Below, one piece after another: positions 51,302 through 59,649 of a DNA stretch of 64,000 bases. The stretch spans positions 4,323,501 through 4,387,500 of the forward strand of contig NZ_CP029190.1 in NCBI RefSeq assembly GCF_008642295.1, given 5' to 3'. The notes under the pieces are model-generated. The model was not told the DNA's origin and ran no database searches. It saw only the letters and a list, made by a program, of their open reading frames with translations. Source of the stretch: Streptomyces venezuelae (GTDB lineage: Bacteria > Actinomycetota > Actinomycetes > Streptomycetales > Streptomycetaceae). The position numbers and the translations under genes were made by a program. Each line of letters opens with the position of its first letter. Position 1 is the stretch's first letter.

Positions 51302-52465
51302 GTGAGCGAGAACTGGCGGAAGGCCGGCTGGGCAGGTGCCGCGATCGGCGTCATGGCCGCGGGCGCGGCGGCCGGCGTCGCGGTCGAGCGGCTCACCGTG
51401 GGCCGCGGCATCCGGACGAGAGCACGGATCGCGCTCGACGCGGCCGGCCCCTACGGCTCGCTGCGCGGCCGGGAGGGCACCACCCGCGCCGAGGACGGCA
51501 CCGAGCTCCACTACGAGGTCGACGACCTGCCCGCGGAGCCCCGGCGCCGCCGCCCGCTGCGCCGCAATGCCGCCGCCGGCCAGGTGACCGTGGTGTTCTG
51601 CCACGGGTACTGCCTCAGCCAGGACTCCTGGCACTTCCAGCGGGCCGCCCTCCGCGGTGTCGTCCGCAGCGTCTACTGGGACCAGCGCAGCCACGGCCGC
51701 TCCGACCGGGGGCTGTCCCAGGCCGACGGCGAACCGGTCACCATCGACCAGCTCGGCCGCGACCTCAAGGCCGTCATCGACGCCGCCGCCCCCGAGGGAA
51801 AGCTGGTGCTGGTCGGGCACTCCATGGGCGGCATGACGATCATGGCGCTGGCGGACCTCTTCCCGGAACTGGTCCGGGACCGGGTCCGCGGGGTGGTGCT
51901 GGCCGGCACCTCCGGCGGGCGCCTCGACGAGGTGACGTACGGACTTCCGGCCGTCGGCATGACCGCGGTGCGCCGGGTGCTGCCCGGGGTGCTGCGTGCG
52001 CTCGGCTCGCAGGTGGAACTGGTGGAGAAGGGCCGCAGGGCCACCGCCGACCTCTTCGCCGGCATGATCAAGCGGTACTCGTTCGGGTCCCGGGACGTGG
52101 ACCCGGCGGTGACGCGCTTCGCCGAACGGCTGATCGAGGCCACGCCCATCGACGTGGTCGCCGAGTTCTACCCGGCCTTCCAGGTCCACGACAAATCGGC
52201 CGCGCTGCGGCGGTTCACCGGGGTTCCGGTCACCGTGATCGCCGGGGACAAGGACATGATCACCCCGCCCGAGCACAGCGAGGCCATCGCCGCCGAACTC
52301 CCCGATGCCGAGCTGGTGGTGCTGGAGAACACCGGACACCTGCTGATGCTGGAGCGCCCCGAGGCCGTCACCGGCCTGCTGCTGGACCTGCTGGGCCGCG
52401 CCGGGGCGGTGCCCGGAGCCACTACCGTTGGCTCCTATGGAAGCACCGCACACCCAGGCGGCTGA
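51302..52465 (+). CDS. alpha/beta hydrolase
   Basis: 387 aa from GTG 51302 (MSENWRKAGWAGAAIGVMAA); a GTG at 51287 would add five residues. The N-terminus holds one hydrophobic segment (10-28), suggesting a membrane anchor or signal. Catalytic triad: Ser174 in GHSMGG, Asp in AGDKDMITP, His in NTGHLLMLERPE; an oxyanion-like HGYCLSQDSW precedes. The substrate is unknown. Its position between alr and tsaE is conserved in streptomycetes. Its last 29 nt overlap tsaE. Confidence 0.88.
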   Translation: MSENWRKAGWAGAAIGVMAAGAAAGVAVERLTVGRGIRTRARIALDAAGPYGSLRGREGTTRAEDGTELHYEVDDLPAEPRRRRPLRRNAAAGQVTVVFCHGYCLSQDSWHFQRAALRGVVRSVYWDQRSHGRSDRGLSQADGEPVTIDQLGRDLKAVIDAAAPEGKLVLVGHSMGGMTIMALADLFPELVRDRVRGVVLAGTSGGRLDEVTYGLPAVGMTAVRRVLPGVLRALGSQVELVEKGRRATADLFAGMIKRYSFGSRDVDPAVTRFAERLIEATPIDVVAEFYPAFQVHDKSAALRRFTGVPVTVIAGDKDMITPPEHSEAIAAELPDAELVVLENTGHLLMLERPEAVTGLLLDLLGRAGAVPGATTVGSYGSTAHPGG

Positions 52466-53003
52466 GACCGCCACCACCGTGGCCGCCGGCTCTGTCTCCG
52501 TCTCCGTCACCGTCGATTCCCCCGAGCGGATGCAGGACCTCGGCCGCCGGATCGCCGCCCTGCTGCGCCCCGGCGACCTCGTCCTGCTGACCGGTGAACT
52601 CGGCGCGGGCAAGACCACCCTGACCCGGGGACTGGGCGAGGGGCTGGGCGTGCGCGGGGCCGTGACCTCGCCGACCTTCGTGATCGCCCGGGTCCATCCC
52701 TCGCTGGTCGGCGGCCCGGCGCTGGTGCACGTGGACGCGTACCGGCTCGGTGGCGGGCTCGACGAGATGGAGGACCTGGACCTCGATGTGTCGCTGCCCG
52801 AATCGGTGATCGTGGTCGAGTGGGGCGACGGCAAGGTCGAGGACCTGTCCGAGGACCGGCTGCACGTGGTGATCGCGCGCGCGGTCGGCCACGAGGAGGT
52901 GCTCGACGACGTCCGCGAGGTCTCGGTACGGGGCGTGGGAGCGCGCTGGGGCGCGGAGCGCGGCGCGGACCAGCTCAAGGCGCTGGCGGAGCCGACCGCG
53001 TAG
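52437..53003 (+). CDS. tsaE: tRNA t6A37 threonylcarbamoyladenosine biosynthesis ATPase TsaE
   Basis: 188 aa from ATG 52437; a TTG at 52428 is an alternative. Walker A GELGAGKT at 53-60, then VTSPTFVIARVHP, VHVDAYRL and VIVVEWGD in the order seen in TsaE. It supports the TsaB-TsaD complex that makes t6A on ANN-decoding tRNAs. tsaB and tsaD lie about 1 to 2.4 kb downstream. Confidence 0.95.
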   Translation: MEAPHTQAAETATTVAAGSVSVSVTVDSPERMQDLGRRIAALLRPGDLVLLTGELGAGKTTLTRGLGEGLGVRGAVTSPTFVIARVHPSLVGGPALVHVDAYRLGGGLDEMEDLDLDVSLPESVIVVEWGDGKVEDLSEDRLHVVIARAVGHEEVLDDVREVSVRGVGARWGAERGADQLKALAEPTA

Positions 53004-53074
53004 GGAAACGTACCGACAACTCGTCGGCAAGATATTGCGCGGGTGCCGGGCCGCGTGATGACATGGTACCGAGC

Positions 53075-53093
53075 ACTGGTTAGGGCTACCTAA
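53075..53093 (+). promoter_or_regulatory. candidate iron box (DmdR/IdeR-like operator)
   Basis: GTTAGG-GCTA-CCTAAC forms a perfect inverted repeat at 53079-53094, and the 19-nt window ACTGGTTAGGGCTACCTAA matches about 13 of 19 positions of the TTAGGTTAGGCTAACCTAA-type consensus. It lies 30 nt before the small gene at 53124. By-eye match, not scored. Confidence 0.4.
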
Positions 53094-53123
53094 CTTCGGC
53101 GTATCCGGATGCAGGAGGCAGCC

Positions 53124-53342
53124 ATGGCGGCCATGTCGGCAGCAGAGCGGGGAGACGCGTCCCGCAGGTCCGGCCCCGCACTCGTCCCCTTCGGGCTGAC
53201 CATGCAGGCGCTGCTCGCCTCGTGCGCGGCGGCGACGGCGGTCTCCACGCCCCCGAAGTCCGAACAGGCCGAGAGCGGCGAAGGAGACGGCGAGGGAGAG
53301 GGCGGCGGCGGGGCTCCCGGAGAAGCAGCCGCGGCTGCCTGA
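53124..53342 (+). CDS. small Ala/Gly/Glu-rich protein of unknown function
   Basis: 72 aa from ATG 53124, chosen because AGGAGG sits 5 nt upstream; an upstream ATG at 53109 lacks such a site. A basic patch (RRSGPALVPFG) precedes a modest hydrophobic stretch with LLASC, which could be a lipobox, then an acidic Gly-rich tail ending PGEAAAAA. No family recognised. A palindrome resembling an iron box lies just upstream, so iron control is possible. It is convergent to the next gene, with a GAAA-loop hairpin between them. Confidence 0.6.
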   Translation: MAAMSAAERGDASRRSGPALVPFGLTMQALLASCAAATAVSTPPKSEQAESGEGDGEGEGGGGAPGEAAAAA

Positions 53343-53422
53343 GGAGCTCCCCCGAGCTTCCCCGCGGGGGGTGCCGCCGTCAGCCGGCGTCCCCCGTCCG
53401 GGTGGTTCCGCGGATGATCGTC

Positions 53423-53442
53423 CCGGCGGCGAAAGCCGCCGG
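53423..53442. terminator. GAAA-tetraloop hairpin between convergent genes
   Basis: CCGGCGGC-GAAA-GCCGCCGG, a perfect 8-bp stem in the 109-nt gap between the small gene and the minus-strand secreted-protein gene. Symmetric, so it can serve both directions. Confidence 0.6.
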
Positions 53443-53451
53443 AGTGCGCCG

Positions 53452-54012
53452 TTACGGAACGACGACCACCTTCGAGGTGACCATCGCGAAGCCCCACATC
53501 GCGTCCCCGTCGGTCCGCGTCATCCGGATGCCGCCGGTCTTCTTGGCCGGGTCGGGCGCCGGCGTCGAGCCGTCCACCCGGGCGCTGAACCCGATCACCG
53601 TGCCCTCGTTGCTGGCGAACCGTACGACGTGCTCGATCGGCACCCCGTCCGAGCCGGTGACCGCGCCCGAGCGCGAGCCCACCACATAGCTGCCCGGCTT
53701 CGGGTGAACCGTGCTCGGCACCACCGGGAACGTCCGGGGCACCGCACCGGCGGCGGCCTCCACCAGCCAGACCCGCTTCTGGCCCACCGAGTAGACCACC
53801 CGCTTGCCGGTGCCCGAGTTCTCCGGGACCGCCACCGGCTTCGCCGGGTCCTGGGGCGCCGCGGGCTGCGGCGGGGCCGGGTTCGCGGGCTGCCGGGCCT
53901 CGGCCGCCGGCCGCGCCGGTGCACTCGCCGACGCCTGGTAGGCGAGGAAGCCGACCACGGCGATCGCCGCCGCCGTGAGCCCGGCCACGATTCCCGAGCT
54001 GCTGCGTGCCAC
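53452..54012 (-). CDS. membrane-anchored or secreted protein, L,D-transpeptidase-like fold without catalytic Cys
   Basis: 186 aa from GTG 54012 (MARSSSGIVAGLTAAAIAVV), with GGAG 4 nt upstream; a TTG at 54048 would add 12 residues. One N-terminal hydrophobic helix and a Pro/Ala-rich linker lead to a beta-rich domain (KRVVYSVGQKRVWLVEA, TFPVVPSTVHPKPGSYVVGS). This pattern recalls YkuD L,D-transpeptidases, but the HxxxSHGC catalytic motif is absent, so it is probably not a peptidase. The function is unknown. Confidence 0.65.
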   Translation of the reverse strand: MARSSSGIVAGLTAAAIAVVGFLAYQASASAPARPAAEARQPANPAPPQPAAPQDPAKPVAVPENSGTGKRVVYSVGQKRVWLVEAAAGAVPRTFPVVPSTVHPKPGSYVVGSRSGAVTGSDGVPIEHVVRFASNEGTVIGFSARVDGSTPAPDPAKKTGGIRMTRTDGDAMWGFAMVTSKVVVVP

Positions 54013-54137
54013 CTTGCTCCACCTTCCCCGGTGCTGCCCCTGATCCAACCCTGGGTCGACGGTAGCAGCCGGGGCCCCGGGGATCCGGCCGCAACGGGCG
54101 CGGGCGACCGCCGTCCCCGGAGTCGTAGGCTGTTCGC

Positions 54138-54809
54138 GTGCTCTTGCTCGCAGTGGATACCGCCACCCCCGCCGTCACCGTCGCCCTCCACGACGGCGAG
54201 TCCGTCCTCGCCGAATCCAACAAGGTGGACGCGCGCCGACACGGGGAGCTGCTGCTGCCCTCCGTCGACGCCGTCCTCGCCGAGGCCGGCCTGAAGCTCG
54301 ACGCCGTGACCGGCATCGTCGTGGGCACCGGCCCCGGCCCCTACACCGGGCTCCGGGTCGGCCTGGTCACCGCCGCCGCCTTCGCCTCCGCCCTCGGTGT
54401 GCCCGTCCACGGGCTGTGCACCCTCGACGGCCTCGCGTACGCCGCCGGGACGGCCGGGATCGAAGGCCCCTTCGTGGTCGCCACCGACGCGCGCCGCAAG
54501 GAGGTCTACTGGGCCCGGTACGAGGACCCGCGCACCCGGACGGGCGAGCCCGCCGTGGACCGGCCGGCCGACATCGCCGAGCAGGTGGCCGGGCTGCCGG
54601 CGGTGGGCGCGGGCGCACTGCTCTACCCCGAGGTCTTCCCGGACGCCCGCGGCCCCGAGCACCAGTCGGCCGCGGCCCTCGCCTCCCTCGCGGCGGAACG
54701 GCTCGCGGCCGGGCAGGAGGCCACCGGATTCCTGCCGCCGACCCCGCTCTACCTCCGCCGGCCCGACGCGCAGGTCCCCAAGAACTACAAGGTGGTCACC
54801 CCCCAGTGA
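54138..54809 (+). CDS. tsaB: tRNA t6A37 biosynthesis protein TsaB
   Basis: 223 aa from GTG 54138. An ASKHA-fold partner of TsaD, without its own catalysis. N-terminal LLLAVDTATPAVTVALHDGE and GTGPGPYTGLRVGLVTA are typical. Its stop overlaps the rimI start (GTGA), and tsaD follows: the classic tsaB-rimI-tsaD operon. Confidence 0.95.
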   Translation: MLLLAVDTATPAVTVALHDGESVLAESNKVDARRHGELLLPSVDAVLAEAGLKLDAVTGIVVGTGPGPYTGLRVGLVTAAAFASALGVPVHGLCTLDGLAYAAGTAGIEGPFVVATDARRKEVYWARYEDPRTRTGEPAVDRPADIAEQVAGLPAVGAGALLYPEVFPDARGPEHQSAAALASLAAERLAAGQEATGFLPPTPLYLRRPDAQVPKNYKVVTPQ

Positions 54810-55348
54810 CCACCGCCGCGTCCACCGAGGCCACCGGGGCCGTCGTGCTGCGCGAGATGCGCTGGTGGGACATCGAGCCGGTGCTGGAGCTGGAGCACGA
54901 GCTGTTCCCCGAGGACGCCTGGTCCGCCGGCATGTTCTGGTCCGAACTCGCCCACGCGCGCGGCCCGCAGGCCACCCGCCGCTATGTGGTGGCCGAGGAG
55001 CGCGGCACCGGCCGCCTGGTCGGCTACGCCGGACTGGCCGCGGCCGGCGACCTGGCCGACGTACAGACCATCGCGTCCGCCCGCGACCAGTGGGGGACCG
55101 GACTCGGCGCCCGGCTGCTGACCGACCTGCTGCGCGCCGCCACCGCCTTCGAATGCACCGAGGTGCTGCTGGAGGTGCGGGTGGACAACACCCGCGCCCA
55201 GCGGCTCTACGAGCGCTTCGGCTTCGAGCCGATCGGCTTCCGGCGCGGCTACTACCAGCCCGGTAACGTCGACGCGCTCGTGATGCGCCTCTGTGACCCT
55301 GCAAGCTCCGTTCCTGTGCGACCCGTGCGAAGTGAGAACCATGGCTGA
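54806..55348 (+). CDS. rimI: ribosomal protein S18 alanine N-acetyltransferase (GNAT)
   Basis: 180 aa from GTG 54806, overlapping tsaB by 4 nt. GNAT fold: acetyl-CoA loop [12 protein letters not shown], then [19 protein letters not shown]. Acetylates the N-terminal alanine of S18 in E. coli; in actinobacteria the target range may be wider. Its last 8 nt overlap tsaD. Confidence 0.92.
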   Translation: MTTAASTEATGAVVLREMRWWDIEPVLELEHELFPEDAWSAGMFWSELAHARGPQATRRYVVAEERGTGRLVGYAGLAAAGDLADVQTIASARDQWGTGLGARLLTDLLRAATAFECTEVLLEVRVDNTRAQRLYERFGFEPIGFRRGYYQPGNVDALVMRLCDPASSVPVRPVRSENHG

Positions 55349-56486
55349 CGAACCCCTCGTCCTCGGCATCGAGACCTCCTGCGACGAGACCGGAGTCGGG
55401 ATCGTCCGTGGCACCACCCTGCTCGCCGACGCGATCGCCTCCAGCGTCGACGAACACGCGCGCTTCGGCGGTGTGGTGCCCGAGGTCGCCTCGCGGGCCC
55501 ACCTGGAGGCGATGGTCCCGACCATCGAGCGGGCCCTGCAGGAAGCCGGGGTGTCCGCCCGGGACCTGGACGGCATCGCGGTGACGGCCGGACCCGGTCT
55601 GGCCGGCGCCCTGCTGGTCGGCACCTCCGCGGCGAAGGCCTACGCCTACGCCCTGGGCAAGCCGCTGTACGGGGTGAACCACCTGGCCTCGCACATCTGC
55701 GTGGACCAGCTGGAGCACGGGCCGCTGCCCGAGCCGACCATGGCCCTGCTGGTGTCCGGCGGCCACTCCTCGCTGCTGCTGGCACCGGACATCACCTCCG
55801 ACGTCCGGCCGCTCGGCGCCACCATCGACGATGCGGCGGGCGAGGCCTTCGACAAGATCGCCCGGGTGCTGAACCTGGGCTTCCCCGGCGGCCCGGTGAT
55901 CGACCGGCTGGCCAAGGAGGGCGACCCGGCCGCCATCAACTTCCCGCGCGGGCTGACCGGGCCGCGCGATGCGGCGTACGACTTCTCCTTCTCCGGGCTG
56001 AAGACGGCCGTGGCGCGCTGGATCGAGGCCAAGCGGAACGCCGGCGAGGACGTGCCGGTGCGCGATGTGGCGGCGTCCTTCCAGGAGGCCGTGGTGGACG
56101 TGCTCACCCGCAAGGCCATCCGGGCCTGCAAGGACGAGGGCGTCGACCACCTGATGATCGGCGGCGGTGTGGCGGCCAACTCCCGGCTGCGCGCGCTGGC
56201 GCAGGAGCGCTGCGACGACGCGGGCATCGTCCTGCGGGTTCCGCGGCCCAAGCTGTGCACGGACAACGGGGCGATGGTGGCGGCGCTGGGCGCGGAGATG
56301 GTCGCCCGGAACCGGCCGGCCTCGGACTGGGACCTGTCCGCGGACTCCTCCCTGCCGGTCACCGACCCGCATGTGCCGGGCACCTCGCACGGCCACGGGC
56401 ACGGGCATGGCAGCGGCCACGGCCATGGGCACGGCCACGACCACGACCACGTGCACGAACTGAGCAAGGACAACCTGTACTCGTGA
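55341..56486 (+). CDS. tsaD: tRNA t6A37 threonylcarbamoyltransferase TsaD with His-rich tail
   Basis: 381 aa from ATG 55341 ([20 protein letters not shown]). Metal ligands His114 and His118 are in [30 protein letters not shown] and [11 protein letters not shown] are conserved. Transfers the threonylcarbamoyl group to A37 of tRNA. Residues 350-372 are unusual: 11 His alternating mainly with Gly and Asp, after which the protein ends ELSKDNLYS. This metal-binding-like tail is additional to the family core. It overlaps the next small gene by 4 nt. Confidence 0.97.
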   Translation: MADEPLVLGIETSCDETGVGIVRGTTLLADAIASSVDEHARFGGVVPEVASRAHLEAMVPTIERALQEAGVSARDLDGIAVTAGPGLAGALLVGTSAAKAYAYALGKPLYGVNHLASHICVDQLEHGPLPEPTMALLVSGGHSSLLLAPDITSDVRPLGATIDDAAGEAFDKIARVLNLGFPGGPVIDRLAKEGDPAAINFPRGLTGPRDAAYDFSFSGLKTAVARWIEAKRNAGEDVPVRDVAASFQEAVVDVLTRKAIRACKDEGVDHLMIGGGVAANSRLRALAQERCDDAGIVLRVPRPKLCTDNGAMVAALGAEMVARNRPASDWDLSADSSLPVTDPHVPGTSHGHGHGHGSGHGHGHGHDHDHVHELSKDNLYS

Positions 56487-56743
56487 GCATCACGGTGGCA
56501 CTGATGTGGGAGGCCCGGGCCGTCGACGGGCGGGGCAACGAGCTGCTCGAATGGGCCCGTTCGCGGGTGCTGGAGCGCGAACCGCTGCGCCGCGAGGTGC
56601 TCCGGGCCCCGCAGGACCGGGTCCTCGTCATCACCTGGTGGGAGGCCGGCTCCCTCACCGAGGAACTGCCCGAACTCCCGGAGCCGGCCCAGGACCTGAT
56701 CGCCCGTCCGGTGCACCGCTGGCGCTTCGAATCGGTGACCTGA
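56483..56743 (+). CDS. small protein of unknown function coupled to tsaD
   Basis: 86 aa from GTG 56483, overlapping the tsaD stop (GTGA). It begins [20 protein letters not shown] and is rich in Arg and Trp; secondary structure looks like a small alpha/beta barrel, perhaps a dimeric monooxygenase-like fold. No catalytic motif. The coupling suggests it is made together with TsaD. Confidence 0.6.
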   Translation: MSITVALMWEARAVDGRGNELLEWARSRVLEREPLRREVLRAPQDRVLVITWWEAGSLTEELPELPEPAQDLIARPVHRWRFESVT

Positions 56744-56799
56744 CGCCGTCGTGGCGGAGTCCGGCGTTCCTGGACCACGGTCCCGCTATGGTCATGCGC

Positions 56800-57462
56800 A
56801 TGCCTCGCCGTCATCTGCCGCCCCCACCGCCGCCGGCGCACCTGCGCGCCTGGCATGACGAGGCCGTCCTGAGGGACGACCGGGCCACGTTCCTGGCCGA
56901 GTTGGCGCGGCAGAGCCTCGGCCTCACCCGGCTGCTGCTGCTCTGGTCCGTCGCCGCCGTCTTCGCGTTCGGCTGGTCCTTCCTCGGCATGGCCCTGATG
57001 TCCTTCGAACAGGGCGACGGCCTCGGCGCCGTGATCGGCGCGGTGTTCGCCGCGCTCGGGTTCGGTGTGCTGGTGCCGGCCGGATTCTGGTTCGCCTGGG
57101 GTGCGCGGCGGGACCGCGAGGTGCGGCAACTGCTGTGCGCGTGGGCCGAATCGGAGCCGCCCGCCGGGGTCCCGGCCGGCCATCCGGCGGCCGGGCTGCG
57201 GCTGTGTGCGCCGGGCCGCAGCCTGGGCTGGCTGCTGAGCTCCGCCGTGCTGTGCGCGGCCGGCCTCTGGGTGGCCTTCGGCTGGGCGGCCTCGGCCCGG
57301 CCGGACGGGACCACGTACGCCACGTACGCCGAGGTCGCGTACTACATCGGCCTCGGCATGATCCTCTGGGTCACCGGGCTGCTGGGCGCCGGCAAGGCCG
57401 CCGCCCACTACCGGTGGGCGGCACGGGTCTTCACCGGGCCGGCGACGCGGGCGAGCCGATGA
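56800..57462 (+). CDS. membrane protein of unknown function
   Basis: 220 aa from ATG 56800 (MPRRHLPPPPPPAHLRAWHD). Four hydrophobic segments (about 48-66, 75-100, 140-160, 180-200 by eye). TATGGT at 56787-56792 sits about 7 nt before the chosen ATG and no ribosome-binding site is seen, so the mRNA may be leaderless; upstream ATGs at 56788 and 56794 are alternatives. Its 3' end overlaps the convergent methyltransferase gene by 32 nt. Function unknown. Confidence 0.6.
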   Translation: MPRRHLPPPPPPAHLRAWHDEAVLRDDRATFLAELARQSLGLTRLLLLWSVAAVFAFGWSFLGMALMSFEQGDGLGAVIGAVFAALGFGVLVPAGFWFAWGARRDREVRQLLCAWAESEPPAGVPAGHPAAGLRLCAPGRSLGWLLSSAVLCAAGLWVAFGWAASARPDGTTYATYAEVAYYIGLGMILWVTGLLGAGKAAAHYRWAARVFTGPATRASR

Positions 57463-58612
57463 GCACGGACGGGGCCCCGGCCACCCGGGTGAGGAACACG
57501 GTCGCCGCGTTCCGTCCCTGAGGCTTGACCTTCCGGCGGAGTTCCTCCGGCTCGATCGCCGAACCGCGCTTCTTGACGGTCAGGATGCCCACCTCGCGCT
57601 CGCGCAGCAGCGCCTTGAGCTTCTTCAGGTTGAAGGGGAGCACATCGGTGATCTCGTACGCGGTGGCGTACGGGGTGGGGCGAAGCTCGTCGGCGGTGAC
57701 ATAGGCGATGGTCGGGTCGATCAGCCGGCCGTCGAGCTCCGCGGCGACCTCGGCGACCAGATGGGCGCGGATGACGGCGCCGTCCGGCTCGTAGAGCCAG
57801 CGGCCGACCGGGCCGGGCTCGGGATCGGGCAGCGGGTTCCCGGGGCACAGCGAGTGCGGGCCCGGCAGCAGGGTGGACCGGACCGCCCCGGGGCTGGTGC
57901 CGAACCAGAGCACCGCTTCCTTCACGTCCCCGTGGTCGGAGATCCACTCGGCCTCCGCCTCGGCCGGGACGGCCTCGTGCGGGATGCCGGGGGCGATCTT
58001 GACGGCGGCGAACCGGGCGCTGCCGGCGGCCCGTACGGCCCAGGACAGCGGCGGTGAGTAGGCCTCCGGGTCGAAGGTCCGGCCGCGCCCGCCGCGCCGG
58101 GCCGGGTCCAGGAACACGGCGTCGTACCCGGCGGTGTCGACCTCCGTCACATCCGCCTCCCGGACCTCGATCAGCCCCTCCAGCCCCAGCGCCTCGGCAT
58201 TGGCGCGGGCCACGGCGGCGGTGAGCGGGTCTCGGTCCACGGCCAGCACCCGGATGCCGGCCCGGGCCAGCGCGATGGCGTCCCCGCCGATTCCGCAGCA
58301 CAGGTCGGCGAGGCTGCGTACGCCGAGCGCGGAGAACCGGTCGGCGCGGTAGGCGGCCACGCTCGCCCGGGTGGCCATCTCGACCCCGCCGGGGGTGAAG
58401 AACATCCGGTACGCGTCCTCCGCCCCGAACTTCGCCACCGCCCGCTGCCGCAGCCGGGCCTGCCCCAGGGCCGCGGACACCAGCCCGGCCGGGTGCTCGC
58501 GGCGCAGCCGGGTGGCGACGGCGAGCTCGCGGGCGGGGTCGTAGTCGCGCAGCGAGTCGAGGAGGGCGAGGCCCTCGGGGGTGCGGAGGGCGGCGAAATC
58601 GTGCGGGTTCAC
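57431..58612 (-). CDS. SAM-dependent methyltransferase with THUMP-like C-terminal domain
   Basis: 393 aa from GTG 58612 (MNPHDFAALRTPEGLALLDS); the open frame continues upstream but looks non-coding. Rossmann motif I is DLCCGIGGDAIALA, motif II VLAVDRDPLT, and motif IV FLDPARRGGRGRTFDP. The C-terminal THUMP-like part (YEITDVLPFNLKKLKALLRE, TVKKRGSAIEPEELRR) suggests an RNA substrate. Widespread in actinobacteria; the substrate is not established. Divergent from the deacetylase genes. Confidence 0.8.
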   Translation of the reverse strand: MNPHDFAALRTPEGLALLDSLRDYDPARELAVATRLRREHPAGLVSAALGQARLRQRAVAKFGAEDAYRMFFTPGGVEMATRASVAAYRADRFSALGVRSLADLCCGIGGDAIALARAGIRVLAVDRDPLTAAVARANAEALGLEGLIEVREADVTEVDTAGYDAVFLDPARRGGRGRTFDPEAYSPPLSWAVRAAGSARFAAVKIAPGIPHEAVPAEAEAEWISDHGDVKEAVLWFGTSPGAVRSTLLPGPHSLCPGNPLPDPEPGPVGRWLYEPDGAVIRAHLVAEVAAELDGRLIDPTIAYVTADELRPTPYATAYEITDVLPFNLKKLKALLREREVGILTVKKRGSAIEPEELRRKVKPQGRNAATVFLTRVAGAPSVLIGSPASPAR

Positions 58613-58713
58613 CGGCTCATTGTGCGCCAGCCGGTGGACAGTGCGGATCCGGTCGCGGTGTCGTCCGGGTGTCGTCCGGGGACTCGCACTGCCGCCTGAC
58701 AATATGCCCAGCT

Positions 58714-59649
58714 ATGCAGCTAGTAGGAAAAAAGGAACAAAAAGCTCATCGGGTTGTCGGCTCGCGCGGCCGGTTCGGGGTGGCGCTGGCCGCGCTGCTG
58801 GTCGCCGCCCTGGGCACCGCCTGCTCCTCCGAGACCGGCAGACAACCGGGCAAGCCGGAAAAGCCGAAGGCGGGCAGCGAGGCCGGCGCCGCCGGCGCAC
58901 CCGTCAACCCGGCCGCCCTGCGCAAGCAGAAGGAACTGGCCCGGCTCGCCGCCGTGAAGCGGTGGGGGCTGGCCAAGACCCCGCTGCGCGCCCCGGCCGC
59001 ACCCAAGGAGAAGCCGGAGATCGAAACCCGCGACGGCTTCGAGGTCGACGACCACGAGGGCCTCCCGCCGGTGTTCACCACCATCCCCACCGAGGAGAAC
59101 ATCGTCTTCCTCACCGTCGACGACGGCGCGGAGAAGGACCCCCAGTTCCTGAAGATGATGAAGGAACTCGACATCCCCTACACCGCCTTCCTCAGCGACT
59201 ACCTGGTACGGGACAACTACCCGTACTTCAAGCAGATGCAGGCGGCCGGCGTCACCCTCAACAACCACACCCTGAACCACCGCTACATGCCGGCCCTCTC
59301 CTACGAGAAGCAGCGCCAGGAGATCTGCGGCCAGCAGGAGACGCTGCAGAAGGTGTTCGGCAAGCGGCCCACCGTCTTCCGCCCGCCGTACGGCAACTAC
59401 AACGAGGACACCCTGCGCGCCGCCAAGTCCTGCGGCATCAAGCACGTTCCGCTGTGGAACGCCGAGGTGTTCCCGGACAAGATGGACTACCGCGAATGGG
59501 ACCGCGACATCCACCCCGGCGACATCATCCTCACGCACTTCCGGGGCCGGGAGGACTGGAAGGGCACCATGCCTGACATGATCCGTCAGGTGATGAAGAC
59601 CGTCACGGACAAGGGATACGCCGTGGCCCGCCTGGAGGACTACCTGTGA
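58714..59649 (+). CDS. polysaccharide deacetylase family lipoprotein (first of a tandem pair)
   Basis: 311 aa from ATG 58714. The signal with lipobox-like ALGTACSS and Cys37 predicts a lipoprotein. NodB-domain motifs: TVDDG at 134-138 (a Val replaces the usual Phe), HTLNH at 185-189, RPPYGNYN at 223-230, and LTHFRG near the end. Probably removes acetyl groups from a wall or extracellular glycan. CAATAT about 8 nt before the ATG and no ribosome-binding site suggest a leaderless mRNA. Its stop overlaps the next gene (GTGA). Confidence 0.88.
   Translation: MQLVGKKEQKAHRVVGSRGRFGVALAALLVAALGTACSSETGRQPGKPEKPKAGSEAGAAGAPVNPAALRKQKELARLAAVKRWGLAKTPLRAPAAPKEKPEIETRDGFEVDDHEGLPPVFTTIPTEENIVFLTVDDGAEKDPQFLKMMKELDIPYTAFLSDYLVRDNYPYFKQMQAAGVTLNNHTLNHRYMPALSYEKQRQEICGQQETLQKVFGKRPTVFRPPYGNYNEDTLRAAKSCGIKHVPLWNAEVFPDKMDYREWDRDIHPGDIILTHFRGREDWKGTMPDMIRQVMKTVTDKGYAVARLEDYL

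Noticed and set aside
49766..52978. 1070-aa minus-strand open frame opposite alr, the hydrolase and tsaE
   Set aside because: Shadow frame; the plus-strand genes have intact catalytic motifs and coupling.
57431..57462. 32-nt overlap of convergent genes as a regulatory antisense
   Set aside because: Short 3' overlaps of convergent genes are common in this genus; nothing further supports regulation.
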